DNA of 23,199 nt. It comes from Chara braunii. Lineage: Eukaryota; Streptophyta; Charophyceae; Charales; Characeae. The stretch covers positions 1,815-25,013 of the forward strand of contig BFEA01000722.1 in NCBI GenBank assembly GCA_003427395.1, given 5' to 3'. Below are positions 1 through 9,079 of this stretch, piece by piece. Position 1 is the stretch's first letter; every line of letters starts with the position of its first letter. The position numbers and the translations under genes were made by a program. The notes beneath the pieces were generated by a model. That model had not been told where the DNA came from. It saw only the letters and a program-made list of their open reading frames with translations, and made no database searches.

Positions 1-33
<33 letters not shown>
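1..33. repeat. (GA)n microsatellite
   Basis: A pure GA dinucleotide tract that begins at the window edge, so its full length is unknown. Read on the minus strand it is a (TC)n tract following the repeat module at 45-99. The plus-strand copy of that module at 19707-19763 is likewise followed by a (CT)n tract, so the two probably belong to one element. Confidence 0.97.
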
Positions 34-38
<5 letters not shown>

Positions 39-44
39 TTCAAT

Positions 45-99
45 CGATAGGATGAGCAAAATCGAATAAATCTACCGCTAGAACATAGAAATATGCACT
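45..99 (-). repeat. Copy 1 of the hammerhead-associated 55 bp module
   Basis: The reverse complement of this stretch matches 19707-19763 over almost its whole length, including the shared blocks GTTCTAGCGGTAGATT and CGATTTTGCTCATCCTAT. It matches 19874-19930 more loosely. That third copy leads directly into the hammerhead ribozyme. This copy has the opposite orientation to the other two, 19.7 kb away, and no ribozyme core is visible beside it because the (GA)n tract and window edge follow. Confidence 0.85.
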
Positions 100-504
100 T
101 TTTTCTTTTTGTGTTCGTGTGTGCGAAAACTTAGCAACTGCCGGGGCATTTTGCAAAGTTGCGCAGCGTCCGGTAGGGGTGCATTGCAAAGCTGCGATCC
201 AACTGATGGCTGGGGTGGTTTGCAAAATGTTTTGTCATTGTCCTTCGCTGCGGCAGGTCCACTTGTTCTGTTAGTTGGAGAAGCGAAGTATGACCTTGTC
301 ATTTGTGAGTTTTTTTTGCATTGGGTGAAGGACAATGGGTACCCTTTAATAATAGTTATTAGTTAGTGATGGAGATGTTAGGCTTACGGCTGAACAGTGG
401 CAGTAGTTTATGAAAACTTACGGTTCACAGTTGACCATGTCGTCAGGTAGGCACCCAGAAACAAATGTTCAGATTGAGCAAGTAAAGGAACTGTTATGTA
501 ATAA
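100..504. other. No gene seen
   Basis: I see no recognisable gene here. A short open frame at 109-366 has no family resemblance. A TTGCAAAG-like word recurs near 150, 185 and 220 next to GC-rich words, which suggests a small decayed tandem repeat. Confidence 0.5.
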
Positions 505-914
505 CCCTGTTCAGAAGTAGCCTGGGGATCAGAACTCAGCCCCAGGCAAAGCAGACCTGAGTTGGTCTGCGCTGGGCTGTGTGACCAAGACACGCCCAGG
601 CCTGAGCCTGCCACGAATGGCTGTGTGACCGAACGCTACACACAGGAAATTCAAAGGTCAAAGTCAACTGTAGAGTCAAAGGTACCACACCCAGGCCCTT
701 GGTTGGATACACTCACTTGTTGTGCGCATGTACCCAGACAGCATCCAGGCCGGAGGGAATTCAGTTTCAGACCAATCTGGGCCCTCGTTTGCATTGAGAT
801 CTGGACGGTTGAGGGATGCAGCATGCGGGGTCCAGACCCGGCGTCAACGCTACATAAGCGCTGACTTCCTGGCTTTGACATTCATTCTGTCTTGCGTTGA
901 TGCTGACCTCACGC

Positions 915-970
915 ATTGACTTCAACGCTGGCTCGTCGCTGCGACGCTGGCTCGACGCTGCGACGCTGGC
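915..970 (+). repeat. Short degenerate tandem repeat, GACGCTGGCTCG-like
   Basis: Units of about 12-18 bp based on CGCTGGCTCGxCGCTG repeat here. The equivalent place in LTR-like copy B (8110-8180) has GATGCTGGCTxGATGCTGG repeats. The array therefore belongs to the element rather than to the locus. Confidence 0.7.
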
Positions 971-1098
971 ATTGTAATTCGGCGAAGCGCTGCTGGTCCG
1001 GCATGGTGGCTGGCTTGCTCCTGTCTTTTTGGCATGCTGACGTGGCAGCTGCCATACGCTGTCGCTGATGTGGCTGCTGCCACGTGTATCATTGGCTG

Positions 1099-1117
1099 AC
1101 GTGGCTGCTGCCACGTG
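1099..1117. promoter_or_regulatory. Stem-loop with G-box (CACGTG) in LTR-like copy A
   Basis: ACGTGGC and GCCACGT flank a TGCT loop, and a CACGTG hexamer lies at 1112-1117, with another at 1081-1086. CACGTG is the core site of plant bHLH and bZIP factors. A role as a retroelement enhancer is inference from sequence alone. Confidence 0.45.
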
Positions 1118-1263
1118 TTCTATTGCTGGGACTACGTGATCGGCATTGCTGTTCTGTTGCATCATCACTTCAGGAGGAGATCAGGACTGTGGAGAGTCGT
1201 GGATAAGTACCTGGCTGTCTTCATGTTGACATTGCTCCAGAGCTGATGTGGGACTGATTAGAC

Positions 1264-1277
1264 GTGCCACGTGGCAC
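1264..1277. promoter_or_regulatory. 14 bp perfect palindrome centred on a G-box
   Basis: GTGCCACGTGGCAC is its own reverse complement and contains CACGTG. It is the third G-box within 200 bp of LTR-like copy A. Copy B has TGACGTGGCTCTTGCCACAC at the comparable repeat near 8270 and no CACGTG there. A regulatory site is plausible but unproven. Confidence 0.45.
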
Positions 1278-1699
1278 ATTGAGGCTACTTTGGATACTTG
1301 TTCAGACTATTGATTATCGAGGTGGTAGTAGAGGAAGGAGCCCGAAGCAGGAGTGGTCATTGTACTTTCCTCTCCTTTGTCTCATCTCCCTCCTCTCTCT
1401 TCGTCTGTGTATGATTACCTCATCTCATTCTGTCTGGTTACGATTTTGACTATTAGTAATCATCAGCCGATGGACATTTATCTGGGCTTGCATTGTGGAC
1501 GACTGTCTTCACGATCTGGGTTCATTACAGTTATAGTACAGTTGAGTAAACCTTCTTGATGTATATTAGACCCGATCAGATAGATCGGGATGAGAATTTA
1601 CCAAAGGTAAAAATGCTTACAATAACTCATCTATCTACAGGAAGGACACCAAAGAAGCTATGCAGGGAATGGAAGGCATTCAGACCGATAGGCTGTCTA

Positions 1700-1734
1700 A
1701 AAGCCCAATGCTCTACCAACTAAGCTATACACCC
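1700..1734 (-). pseudogene. trnK-UUU: Broken mitochondrial-type tRNA-Lys(UUU), 5' half only
   Basis: On the minus strand the sequence begins GGGTGTATAGCTTAGTTGG and continues through TAGAGC and an anticodon arm ending in CTTTTA, which fits the plant mitochondrial lysine tRNA (anticodon UUU). Acceptor 5' strand, D-arm and anticodon loop are present. After the loop the expected stem, T-arm and 3' acceptor strand are replaced by unrelated sequence, so no tRNA could fold. It lies 10 bp from the tRNA-Ile copy on the same strand. Confidence 0.8.
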
Positions 1735-1744
1735 AGAATCCAGA

Positions 1745-1818
1745 TAGGCTTAGCAGGATTTGAATGTACAATATCACCGTTATGAGCGGTGCGTTTGAAT
1801 GAATCAAACTATAAGCCC
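1745..1818 (-). tRNA. trnI-CAU: Mitochondrial-type tRNA-Ile(CAU), probably a nuclear pseudocopy
   Basis: The minus strand folds as a tRNA. The acceptor pairs GGGCTTA with TAAGCCT (one G-U). The anticodon stem pairs CACCG with CGGTG around the loop CTCATAA. The T-loop is TTCAAAT. Anticodon CAU in this loop context is the organellar isoleucine tRNA, in which C34 is normally converted to lysidine. The T-stem is damaged: GTACA faces CCTGC with two mismatches where mitochondrial genes have a perfect stem. The copy is therefore almost certainly inactive and is part of the NUMT. Confidence 0.82.
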
Positions 1819-1942
1819 AGGAACTTGCTTCAGAAACAACAAAACTAACTCAAGGGTGGTACCTGTAAGGCCAGGATTTCCCGGCCATTTTTTACGGGTA
1901 CATAATTTCATTAAAACACGAATAGAGTCAAGAGTTCCACCG

Positions 1943-2005
1943 CTAGGCTCGAAGAAAGAGTCGAGCCTAGACGGTCGTAACAAGTGCTCTCCGAACCGTG
2001 CGAGA
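1943..2005 (-). pseudogene. Group II intron 3' end remnant (domain V 3' strand and a domain VI-like hairpin)
   Basis: The minus strand contains CGCACGGTTCGGAGAG (1987-2002), which matches the 3' strand of group II intron domain V. It is followed by a 9 bp hairpin, CTAGGCTCG paired with CGAGCCTAG (1943-1970), in the place of domain VI. The 5' strand of domain V is missing upstream, so the intron is truncated. The sequence on to the tRNA-Ile would be its 3' exon, but I could not name the interrupted gene. Confidence 0.55.
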
Positions 2006-2055
2006 CCCAGATCAGATATAGAGAAACCACTCAGAATGTGAGAGTCTGCACTCAT

Positions 2056-2577
2056 CTACGAGAAAGACCTCAGGAAAGTTGTTGGGAATATTAGACACGC
2101 CCAGGAGAAGATGGTAGAACAGGCCACCGAGCACAGGAGGCCGTCGCGGTTTTCCGTCGGGATTTTGTTTGGGTCAAGTCCAAGGAGCTTGTACCGGAGG
2201 AAAATATTTTGTAAAAGTGCTACCTGTGTACAGAGGACGGTAGGAAGTATTGCATGCAGTGGGAGATGCTGACGGCCTATGTCATCGACATACCTCCTCA
2301 CCTACAGACCTATGTGCCTCTAAGTTATGCCATGCGCAGCAGATAGAATGTTTACCTTACACAGGTCAATAATTCCACTCATATGGATTGCAGGTATGAC
2401 ATTGACCATGTAGTCGATCAAGAGACGTACAGATCAAGTAAGACGAGGCAGTACAGGGTTAGATTTCAGTATCAGAAATCAGAAGATAACTGGTGGTTCA
2501 TGAAATCTAAACCGGATGAGACAGCCCCTAGCAGAGTTTCACAGTATGAGCAAGAGGGAGGGGTATCAGAATCTTAG
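2056..2577 (+). pseudogene. Decayed Ty3/gypsy (chromovirus) polyprotein: integrase C-terminus and chromodomain
   Basis: Conceptual translation in shifting + frames gives an alpha-helical stretch ending EHRRPSRFSVG (about 2095-2160). After a frame change comes FVWVKSKEL (about 2166-2192), the typical integrase C-terminal block. Further on are an IPPHLQTY block (about 2290) and, at 2383-2577, a frame with YDIDHVVDQE, QYRVRF, NWW and VSQYEQ spaced like a chromodomain. In the family this module sits at the end of pol and directs integration to heterochromatin. Several stops and frame changes make it non-functional. No reverse transcriptase or protease is present, and the expected 3' LTR is not recognisable immediately downstream. 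Confidence 0.7.
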
Positions 2578-2998
2578 ACGGGGATTAAAAGTCTGCGTTC
2601 TTGGAGAATCTCGATTTTAGGCTGGAGGGAAAGGATTTCACGTATATCAGTGTCTGGTCCTGATCCTGGTCCCAAGGTTCCAAGTGCTGTGTACTGAAGG
2701 GTTGCCGACTGACGTTAATAGGTCGACTCTAGGCCCATACATCCGGTAGGCTATAGAGGTCAGTCTGTACAGTTGGTACAGTCCAGTCCAAGTCTCAAGC
2801 AAATCGGGGAACGTTCCAGATGCGTGTATAAGACTTCCATTTTTGATCCATGTTTGGAATTCTCATATCTTGTGTTTGGCTCCCCACTTTCGTGTGATGA
2901 AGTGTGCAATTTGTCTGCTGTGAGATGCTGTTGAATTGTGGGCTAATGCAAGTTTCTCCTCTCAATGCTGTGATTGTGATGCCTTTATTTGAATTTAG
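2578..2998 (+). other. Intron tail upstream of the gamma-SNAP exon, no gene
   Basis: I see no further coding potential. The last 200 bp become T-rich and end TTTATTTGAATTTAG, a good 3' splice site for the exon that starts at 2999. The upstream exon encoding the gamma-SNAP N-terminus was not found in the window and probably lies before base 1. Confidence 0.6.
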
Positions 2999-3083
2999 CA
3001 ATAACATTCAAGATGGCTAAGCATTATGAGAAGGCAATCGAGGCGTTTGAAAAGGCGGCTACAGGACAAGAACGGATGGGAGC
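2999..3083 (+). CDS. Gamma-SNAP (NSF attachment protein gamma), internal exon
   Basis: This 85 nt exon encodes ITFKMAKHYEKAIEAFEKAA followed by TGQERMGA. It aligns with the helical repeat of gamma-SNAP, where animals have AFKNAKQFEQAK and plants a similar helix ending KGQE. Gamma-SNAP is a cytosolic TPR-like adaptor that recruits the NSF ATPase to SNARE complexes for disassembly after membrane fusion. The exon starts after TTTAG (phase 1: its first two bases complete a codon from the missing upstream exon) and stops at GC|GTATCC. Its last two bases, GC, join the first C of the exon at 12786 to make an alanine codon, in frame. An ATG at 3013 lies inside the exon and is not a start. Read without splicing, the frame stops soon after the donor site. 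Confidence 0.87.
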
Positions 3084-3241
3084 GTATCCTTCTTTCTTAT
3101 TTGTCTTCGTTTTGAAGTGTCTTGTTTCTTGAACCCTATGGTCGTGCCCATTTCATAATACAAAACTCAAGGATGAGACGATGGCCTTCATTGCAACTCT
3201 GATGGTAGAAAGAATGAGTCCAGCAAAGGACATGAATGGAG

Positions 3242-3290
3242 GAAAGAAGAAGAAGAAGAAGAAGAAGAAGAAGAAGAAGAAGAAGAAGAA
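3242..3290 (+). repeat. (GAA)n microsatellite
   Basis: An almost pure GAA/AAG trinucleotide run of about 16 units, 160 bp after the splice donor of the gamma-SNAP exon. Confidence 0.95.
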
Positions 3291-3299
3291 TACAAGTTG

Positions 3300-4204
3300 A
3301 TAGTAGTGTCTTTCCCTCATCTCGACACTATCATCTCTCCCTTGTCATCATCTCCAGGACATTAATAAAAACTAATTGACCACAACAATTAATCAATGAA
3401 CCAGAGTCGTTGTCGGATTGATCCCCCTCATTGCTCACCTTTAGCTCACTTCCCCTCTCTTCCCGTCTGGTATGGCTACTGGCTATGGTGGGATACTGAA
3501 GCTACCTCGTGTGTTCAAGGGGCAATGCAACTACTCTCATGTCCTCCCCTCTCATCTACCGCTATCCTGTGAATGAAGTTCATTTCGAACAAGTACCCCT
3601 TGAGGGGCTTCTTTTTTTTTTATTTTTTTTTATTTTTCTTTCTTTCCAAGATGGGCGTTCTTGATGGAGTGCCAACAGGGAAGATGAAGATGTAAGTCCA
3701 CCATAGCCAAAGGCGAGTCTCCTTCCCGGTTCCTGCCCCCTTCCTCCTCCTCCGACCACAGCCCAGCTAGGGGTGCTCACTCTGCCACCATGGCCTAGGG
3801 TGTCTCCTACCTCTCACCACTGCTCCTGGAGAGCAGTGGTATTCTCCTTCACCCTCCAGCTCCACCGTCAACTCCAGGAGCTCAGCCGCCCTCTCCCTCG
3901 GGTTGGTGCAGCAGCATCACCCCGGATGAATAAGCGGCATATTCATTGCCCCAAATGATATACCTTTGCCTGCCCAGCCCCCAGTACCCCTTGGCCGGAC
4001 CACCTGACCTCCCTTGGGTGCACTAGGCCTACCGGCTGTTCCTGCTTTTGGCAGGAACATCATTGTAGTCTGATACCTAGCTACACTCCCTGAACCTAGA
4101 CTTCTGTTGGCCTACATTCAGGCCCTGGACCAATAGTACCTACCGGCAGCTACCGGACCCTCCCAGGGCCGACCGGCCTCTAGCAAGCCCCTGGTCGCCA
4201 CACC
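3300..4204. other. No gene; CT-rich intron sequence with T-tract and one hairpin
   Basis: This stretch contains a T-rich tract (about 3609-3650) and CT-rich sequence. A hairpin at 4038-4058 pairs GTTCCTGC with GCAGGAAC around TTTTG. Short open frames at 3580-3780 (minus) and 3773-3958 (plus) are low-complexity and resemble no family. Confidence 0.5.
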
Positions 4205-4270
4205 AGTACCCCCAATATGTCCCTACAGTACCCCCAATATGTCCCTACACTACCCCCAATATGTCCCTAC
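4205..4270 (+). repeat. 22 bp minisatellite, three units
   Basis: Three head-to-tail units of 22 bp, each containing TACCCCCAATATGTCCCTAC, at 4205-4226, 4227-4248 and 4249-4270. The third differs by one base (AGTAC to ACTAC), which indicates recent expansion. Confidence 0.97.
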
Positions 4271-4583
4271 AGTTAACTTCCCATCCTGTCCCTGGCCGTA
4301 CTGTTATTACTACTTTGTCCCTGTCAAAGTCAGAGCCTCACAACACGGCCATTAGAGTTAGCGCCCAGACCCAGACTTGGACTCTGGCAAGCACACAACG
4401 CATGTTAATGACAGATCACATACGTACTTAAACAACACAGCAAATCACAGCACACCGGACTCAGAATCAGAATGCAGCGTTTTCAGACTGCAACAGAGCT
4501 GGTTATTGCAACCCTGTATAACCTTTGAAAGTTGAAAATTGATGTGTTCTTTGCAATTCTGGCGAGCGGGAGACTGTGAAGTG

Positions 4584-4797
4584 AAAAAGGCATAGAACTC
4601 ATGCTTGCTTGCTTGCTTGTTCATTGTCGGATGCCGTTTTCTTTAGTACGAGGCTACATAGGCTGTTGCAGATGATAGAACTGTGGAAGGAAAAAGGCAT
4701 AGAACTCATGCTTGCTTGCTTGCTTGTTCATTGTCGGATTCCATTTTCTTTAGTAAGAGGCTACATAGGCTGTTGCAGATGATAGAACTGTGGAAGG
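4584..4797 (+). repeat. 107 bp tandem duplication
   Basis: Units 4584-4690 and 4691-4797 are nearly identical, differing at about three positions (GATGCCG versus GATTCCA, and TACGAGG versus TAAGAGG). Each begins AAAAAGGCATAGAACTCATG, contains four GCTT-like tetramers and ends GATAGAACTGTGGAAGG. The near identity makes this one of the youngest events in the window. Confidence 0.97.
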
Positions 4798-6700
4798 ATG
4801 GGATCCTTCGGGGGATGTTTCAACTACAAGGCCAGACACCACTGGTGCTACGTTTATTATCTTACCATTCTTAACTCCAGGTTCGTAATTTCTTGCCATC
4901 TCAACATATCACCAGCGGTTCCTGATCCTAACTGTGCCAGGGCACATAGAATCACAGCTTGTGGGCCAGTTTTCTACAGCGGGGTGCAATGACTTGCTGG
5001 TTCCAGGTTGCCTGTAGCCTCTCTCAGACGAGGCTGTACCATAGGTAGGGACAGATTCATAATTTTGTTTGGCTGAGGGCTTACCGAGAGACCTACCTGT
5101 AAGGAAAATTCGTGAGGGACACATTTGTAATATAGGAAATATGGGCCCAGTACTAACTCGAATTTCCTACAGCTACCCTAACTGCGAATAGCAGACCCGG
5201 GCTACCCCTAGGACAGACAGGCCCTACGGGTCTACGCTGATAGACGGTCCTTTTCCGGGTAGGGAGAGGCCCTAGAGGCCGAAACAGAACCGGTACCGGT
5301 CGGTCAGTCAGTCCGGTCTAGGTCCGTCTAGGCTAGTAGTAGAGTATAGATAGGATGGGGACATCGGTCCTGGGCTTTTCGCAGTTGACACTTCGTGGTG
5401 GAAGTTGCTGCGCACACGGTATCAGGTCGTGGTTGCTGATTCCGGTGGTGGAGACGGCGGACATTGCCAGACCTTCGGAGCACTGACCAGACTGGGGTCA
5501 ACGCTGTCCGCTCTGACTCTCTGGGAGTCAAAGCGGTCTGGGCTATGAGAGGTCTGATGCGTTGGAGCACGTGGTGCACTGCTGACCCTCCTCAGGAGTA
5601 GGGTCCCAGTGGAGATGCAGCCATAGCTGCATCTTCTCAGAGATATCATCGTCTGGACTTCATCTTCATCAGGGACTGTTNGCGCTGAGCTTCTTCTTCA
5701 TCATCTGGGTGGCGATTGGCTCTGGGAGCCTGTTTCACTTTGGCGCAGGCCACTGAGTTGGATGTCAGGGTGGCGCTGGGTGTTACCTGGGGTTTCGGTG
5801 CTATTTTTAGCTGTTCAGGGTGGTGGGGTTGAGGCGCTACCCCTCTGAGGGTAGCGCAGCAGGGTTCTGAGGTCATTTCTGTTGAACGATGCTCTGAGTT
5901 TAATAAACAGTGGTAATACTGTGTTTGAGTTGTCATCTCTTCATTGATTTCTGGCTGCGATCACTCGGTTGTCTTCTATGAATGATTGTTGGGATTTCTG
6001 TGGAGAGAATTCACTGAATTGTGTGTTCTGTCACTTCGCTCCTCTGAGTCTTCCACTGCGTTTTCCTTTCTGGGCGGTGTGACCCTCCACTACCTCTCCT
6101 CTTCCTTCTGTGCATGTATGGGCGTGTACGGGAGTTCCTGTGAGTGAGTGTTGATAAAATTTCAACAGACAATCATGTTCATAACAAGGAAGTTAGACAG
6201 AATTAATGTAGTGTGTATTGACTACTATTGAGTGTGAAGTTGTGAGCAATGCACAAATTGCATGTGTACAGGGAACCCAATGCCTGGATGCGCATGTCTT
6301 GCAGGTTGATATACAGGTAGAACCATCACGTTCGCTAGTTACTTTGTCACATCGAACTTTTAGTGATCACTTGCATGCGGAGGCTGACAGCACTTTGCAC
6401 ATGGCACCAGCAATTCGCAGTTAGTAGTGTTATAAATAGGCTCCCCATCTCCTCCTCTATCTCTTATCTGATGGAAAGCAATAAAACAGGTTGGCACTCC
6501 AGGTAAGGGGTGAGAGTCGGAACCAGGCTTTTGAAGTAGAAGGCAAGCCAAGTGGGCAATGTGCTGGAGTACATCGTTTTCTCCTCTTCTGGCCCCATTG
6601 TTTCCCCTGCTTCTTCTTTTGGAGATCTGGCCTCCCTCTCCTACACAATCCAGCCTCCCTGCTTATATAAAACTCGGTGCTTCGGCTCCCGTTGTTGTGG
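4798..6700. other. No gene; decayed intergenic-type sequence
   Basis: No protein family is recognisable. Around 5200-5340 short CCGG/GGTC/TAGG words repeat densely without clear periodicity. A CT-rich part near 6050-6110 recalls the second half of the LTR-like copies, too weakly to call. One unknown base lies at 5681. Confidence 0.45.
5834..5857. repeat. Perfect 9 bp stem-loop
   Basis: GCGCTACCC pairs with GGGTAGCGC around the six-base loop CTCTGA. It is similar in design to the stem-loops at 19-21 kb but stands alone. Confidence 0.85.
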
Positions 6701-6702
6701 CT

Positions 6703-6815
6703 CTCCCTTCTGTGCAGCAGATGGGCAGCTTGCCCTCCTGTGAGCTAGCATTTCTGCAGATCTCCCTTCTGTGAGCTGGTGGGTGCGCGGCTCTCCATCC
6801 TGTGAGTTGGTGCAG
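6703..6815 (+). repeat. About 30 bp degenerate tandem repeat, four units
   Basis: CTCCCTTCTGTGCAG, CCCTCCTGTGAGCTAG, CTCCCTTCTGTGAGCTGG and CTCCATCCTGTGAGTTGG recur about every 29-31 bp. The units are clearly related but diverged. Confidence 0.7.
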
Positions 6816-7689
6816 GCCTCTGAGGCACACTTTTGGTCAAGCAACATAAGACCAGTATTATTTTATGCAGCCAGTGTTGTTTGACCGTGCAAGTGTCCAA
6901 TCCCTCCCATCACAAACGAGTGACAGCCATCTTGTGTAGTGCAGTGCCATGGGGGAATTGATGGTAGACACATGCACAGATGCGATGGCTGAATGGCAGG
7001 TTCAAGGACACGAAAAAGGAAACAGACACAGGATACAATGATACATGCAGTCTCATTCCAGAGGAAGAGCCAGAGAAGGAGATCGAGAGGGAGACAACGT
7101 AGACACACAAAGCCATGGAATCGTAGTACGAGCAAAAACAGGCACTTGAATATTACAATGAAGTACAGAGTTGTGCCATGCTGGCAATACGATCGTTTCA
7201 TCCGCCTGCCAGTTGCGGAATCATCAGGGGACAAAGAAGAAGCGTGTACCAAGATCATGAAGCCTCATCCTTAAGTACTCGTACCTTCACTACTACTATC
7301 CTTCCACGAAGTTTCCACCAGACAGTTTGTCACATACAGAACCCATGTATCAACACAGGAATGCTCGATCCAATGTGCAACACAGGGAGGAGACCCTCAA
7401 TTACCATTCGCCAAGTTACTTTGTTGTGCTGTGGTCAGGGTACTGTGAATCCTGAGCTTACTAGTTTCTGCCTGCTCCTATGCCTCAAACACAGTCTCAG
7501 GCTGCCAGGGTGAGTTGGTTGAAGCAGCAAGAATGTATGTTTTGTATAGTCATTGGGTTATATCTGTGTATGGGGGTAGAAGGGCGGGCTATTCGGCCAG
7601 TAGTCCCGACAAGCTAGTGGTGAGTGACTGAAGCTTGAATAAAGATGAGAAAGAAGAGAGTGCAGTAACTCAGCTCGAATCATGCAATA
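6816..7689. other. No gene; contains a hammerhead-like core on the minus strand
   Basis: The open frames at 6863-7258 (minus), 6993-7274 and 7178-7513 (plus) overlap one another and resemble no family. The only structured element noticed is the minus-strand motif at 7187-7227, listed separately. Confidence 0.45.
7187..7227 (-). ncRNA. Decayed hammerhead-like ribozyme core (tentative)
   Basis: The minus strand reads CTGATGA (7227-7221), a 5 bp stem II (TCCGC with GCGGA) closed by a nine-base loop, then GAAA (7199-7196) and a short ACG-AT-CGT stem III ending in GTA. This is the order of the minimal type I hammerheads known from Penelope-like elements. Two features argue against activity: the pair next to the core is U-U, and the flanks (GTCCC upstream, TTGCC downstream) do not pair as stem I. 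It may be a dead copy or chance. Confidence 0.35.
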
Positions 7690-8760
7690 GTAGTGAGCCA
7701 TAGGTCGTCATTCCAGACTAAGGGCTGAATTGGGGGCCAACAGCCACACCCGAGTCAAGGAAATAGCCTGAAACAAGGCCTGCTGCTGTGGGTACCCGAA
7801 GCACGGCCTAAAACTGGGCTTCAGAGGCCCTACGTGCGACAATTGACTGTGGAAAGTCAAAGGTCAACAGCAGCTCGGAAATTCAGGCTCATGGACCCAC
7901 CCCAGGCCACTTATCAGACACACACACTTGGCTGTCCGCAGGTATCTGTCGAGAATCCAGTCCAAGTGGGAATCTGCAACTGTACGAGGTCCAGGCCATT
8001 GACTGCAGGTCAATCTGGGCCATCGTATCCGATAGACCAGAGGCTGGTCAACCGGAGTCAACACTATATGTTGACCCAGTCCCTGCCAACCGATATTCAG
8101 TCTTGCACTTGCTGCTTGATGCTGGCTTGATGCTGGCTCGATGCTGACTGTACGCTGGCTGGATGCTGGCTGGACGCTGGCTTGATATTGGACGCCGATG
8201 CGAGACTGCTACCGCATGTGCTGGCGCCATTCTCTGTCTTCAGCGCCAGCTCTATTCTTGATTATGCTGACGTGGCTCTTGCCACACTGTCTACTACATT
8301 GATGAGATATTGGAGCGGAGGAGGAGGATCAGGGCTGTGAGATTGGTTGATCGAAGGGGAAGCTTACCTGTCTGTGTACGTGTCGACATTTCGCGCTGCT
8401 GTTCATCTTCAGGAGGTGTCTGCGCTGACAAGTGCCATGATGGTACCTGCTCTTTGTCAGATTGCGTCAGAGGAGACTGTCTGCTGATGTGGTGAAGGGA
8501 GATGCCCAAAGAGGAAGAGGGTTGTTGAGGGAGATCTATCGGCTATGCTGATGATTACTTTCTCGTCCACCTTCCAAGTCTCATCTCCCTCCTACCATCC
8601 TCTTCTCTGGTGACCAGACAGTGGGCTACTTGATGATGTGTACGACTATTTCGGAGACATTGAGACTGCGCTGAGACATACTGTATCTTGACCTTGACAA
8701 GCTTCTCTACTGACTGTGTTCATTGCAAGAGGGGGGACCCTATGTTTCAGTCTGGTGCTT
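7690..8760 (+). mobile_element. LTR-like retroelement copy B (diverged)
   Basis: Same family and strand as 505-1640. The shared order is GTCAATCTGGGCC (about 8009), GATGCTGGCTxGATGCTGG repeats (8110-8180), GCTGACGTGGCTCTTGCCAC (about 8267), GATCAGGGCTGTG (8326) and the identical 16-mer GTCTCATCTCCCTCCT (8578-8593), with a CT-rich second half. The two copies are too diverged to be the LTRs of one recent insertion. No pol remains lie near this copy. Ends are approximate. Confidence 0.55.
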
Positions 8761-9065
8761 AGTCTTTGGTCGAACTTGGCCCTAAGGGCTGAACAGATTC
8801 ATGTAGTGTGGTGGAAAGTCAGTAAGTCATAACTCATCTCCTTGTTTGTGGGAGCCTTCCTTACCACTTGTTTCTCACCTTGAGGTTGTGGCAGAATGTA
8901 TGCTTGTCCTCTTCAGAATTTGGACTCATCGAAATCTGGCACGGAGTACCAGTGCTGGGGCAGTGGTTGGTGTCCACCCCCAACTGGGGTTTAGACGGTA
9001 TGATCGGTTAGGGATCTTTGCATACTGTCGAGGGTTCAGCCTTATGACGAAATTGTGAAAATCCG
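8761..9065. other. No gene seen
   Basis: Nothing recognisable. The stretch follows directly after LTR-like copy B and may still belong to that element. Confidence 0.4.
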
Positions 9066-9079
9066 ATGAAAAAGTATCA

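Larger units (their letters stand above)
505..1640 (+). mobile_element. LTR-like retroelement copy A (diverged)
   Basis: This stretch is colinear with 7690-8760. Shared words in the same order include CAATCTGGGCC (about 775), a run of GACGCTGGCTCG-like repeats (925-970), TGACGTGGCTxxTGCCAC (about 1098), GATCAGGxCTGTG (1179) and the identical 16-mer GTCTCATCTCCCTCCT (1379-1394). The offset stays between about 7.15 and 7.24 kb. It carries no coding sequence, is followed further on by Ty3/gypsy pol remains (2056-2577), and has a CT-rich second half. I infer an LTR or LTR-containing fragment. The exact ends and target-site duplication were not found, and a non-autonomous element is possible. Confidence 0.55.
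1690..2040 (-). other. Mitochondrial-derived insertion (NUMT)
   Basis: On the minus strand this stretch reads, in order, a group II intron 3' end, about 100 nt of possible downstream exon, a tRNA-Ile(CAU) of plant mitochondrial type and the 5' half of a mitochondrial-type tRNA-Lys(UUU). Nuclear repeats lie on both sides. The tRNA sequences match my knowledge of plant mitochondrial tRNAs, and the base changes in the tRNA-Ile T-arm and the break in tRNA-Lys show that the copy is dead. The outer borders are approximate. Confidence 0.75.

Noticed and set aside
5205-5290. Another hammerhead (CTGATAGA ... CCGAAACAG)
   Set aside because: The core word is CTGATAG, not CTGATGA, and the intervening sequence does not give a clean stem II.
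6863-7258. 131-codon minus-strand frame as a membrane protein
   Set aside because: The hydrophobic stretches come from T-rich DNA. The frame overlaps other frames and the hammerhead-like core, and shows no family features.
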